Below are positions 33,425 to 33,987 of a DNA stretch of 33,987 bases, piece by piece; within the stretch, counting starts at the first letter, position 1, and each line of letters opens with the position of its first letter. The stretch lies in NCBI GenBank assembly GCA_035504095.1, contig DATJSN010000109.1:1-33987 (forward strand). The letters run 5' to 3'. The notes under the pieces are model-generated. The model saw only the letters and a list, made by a program, of their open reading frames with translations, was not told where the DNA came from and did not search any database. This DNA comes from DATJSN01 sp035504095. Lineage in GTDB: Bacteria; Planctomycetota; Phycisphaerae; WQYP01. The position numbers and the translations under genes are program-made.

Positions 33425-33967
33425 TTACAGGTTCTTGGCCAAGGCATCCAGCAATTCCGTCACATTGCGGGCTGCAAGCACCCTGCTCCGGTTCTTCGGA
33501 TGAATAAATTCCTCGGCGACCGCCCGATCGAACTGCGCCAACAGCGGGTCATAAAATCCATCGATGTTGAGGATGCAGCACGGTTTGTTGTAAATACCCA
33601 ATTGCGACCAAGCCAGGATTTCACAGAATTCATCGTAAGTCCCAAATCCGCCGGGTAATGCGACAAAAGCATCGGCCCGCTGGGCCATGGTGGCTTTGCG
33701 CTCATGCAGGGAGGAGACGATCAGAAGCTCTTTGATGCCCCGGTGCCCTTTTTCCTTGTGGTCAAGTGAGTGGGTGATCACGCCGACAACTTCCGCTCCA
33801 GCCTCCAGCGCCGCATTGGCGATTACGCCCATCAGCCCCATGCTGCCGCCGCCATAAACCAGCCGCCATTTTCGTCGCCCGATTTCGCGGCCCAGCAACA
33901 CGGCCGCTTCGTGATAGACGCGTTTAGCCCCCGGACTTGACCCGCAAAAAACACAAATCGATTTCAT
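33425..33967 (-). CDS. LOG-family nucleoside 5'-monophosphate phosphoribohydrolase
   Basis: The 180-residue product belongs to the LOG ('lonely guy') / TIGR00730 family. These enzymes release the base from a nucleoside 5'-monophosphate (AMP or cytokinin ribotides). The opening CVFCGSSPGAK, the segment LVYGGGSMGLMGVIANAAL and the active-site motif PGGFGTYDEFCEI are all present, and the length is normal (about 185). The gene is complete, reading toward the membrane protein. A link to nucleobase catabolism is possible, as it frees a base from a nucleotide, but LOG genes are common everywhere, so the neighbourhood may be chance. Confidence 0.92.
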   Translation of the reverse strand: MKSICVFCGSSPGAKRVYHEAAVLLGREIGRRKWRLVYGGGSMGLMGVIANAALEAGAEVVGVITHSLDHKEKGHRGIKELLIVSSLHERKATMAQRADAFVALPGGFGTYDEFCEILAWSQLGIYNKPCCILNIDGFYDPLLAQFDRAVAEEFIHPKNRSRVLAARNVTELLDALAKNL

Positions 33968-33987
33968 GTGGCGGATTATCCTTGTGC

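Overview
The window is bacterial chromosomal DNA: dense genes, short intergenic gaps, Shine-Dalgarno and TATAAT-type signals. A PEP-CTERM protein with GloVer-type repeats, a Sel1 protein, an Ehr-type membrane complex and dispersed 'CGCAGAG'-rich intergenic repeats together suggest a Gram-negative, environmental member of the PVC group (Planctomycetota or Verrucomicrobiota). That placement is an inference; there is no rRNA or other phylogenetic marker here.

Layout. (1) 1-6000 is a loose accessory region: a gene-free start, a Fic-family AMP-transferase with a striking double palindrome over its promoter, an unrecognised exported protein and a Sel1-repeat protein that share a duplicated promoter cassette, and a FAD-dependent aromatic-type monooxygenase. 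(2) 6036-14539 is one tight operon: an ArsR-type regulator, an HTH-PTS IIA protein, and six subunits of a complex I / group 4 hydrogenase-like membrane complex (HyfB, C, E, F, G and a ferredoxin-HyfI fusion). Its large subunit lacks the cysteines that bind the NiFe centre, which points to an energy-converting hydrogenase-related (Ehr) complex rather than a hydrogenase. (3) 14703-23877 is a purine catabolic cluster: guanine deaminase, a Rieske oxygenase, ureidoglycine aminohydrolase, a ketol-acid reductoisomerase homologue with altered active-site residues, an allantoate amidohydrolase/OHCU decarboxylase fusion, uricase, HIU hydrolase and allantoinase. (4) 24310-25542 is the surface repeat protein. 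(5) 25594-32451 is a pyrimidine catabolic cluster: NCS1 permease (minus strand), dihydropyrimidinase, dihydropyrimidine dehydrogenase PreA, beta-ureidopropionase and an AGXT2-type aminotransferase. (6) A six-helix membrane protein and a LOG-family phosphoribohydrolase close the window.

How the genes fit. Purine route: guanine -> xanthine (GuaD) -> urate (no xanthine dehydrogenase is visible; the Rieske oxygenase is the candidate) -> 5-hydroxyisourate (uricase) -> OHCU (HIU hydrolase) -> allantoin (UraD domain) -> allantoate (AllB) -> ureidoglycine (AllC domain) -> ureidoglycolate (AllE). No ureidoglycolate lyase or dehydrogenase of a known family follows; the divergent IlvC-like protein sits directly after AllE and is the best candidate for a new step. 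Pyrimidine route: uracil -> dihydrouracil -> N-carbamoyl-beta-alanine -> beta-alanine -> malonate semialdehyde. The aminotransferase could join both routes if glyoxylate from purines is its amino acceptor.

The most promising undescribed element is the repurposed ketol-acid reductoisomerase (18441-19421). Next come the Rieske gene as replacement for xanthine dehydrogenase, the Ehr complex under ArsR and PTS-IIA-like control, and the palindromic operator pair of the Fic gene.
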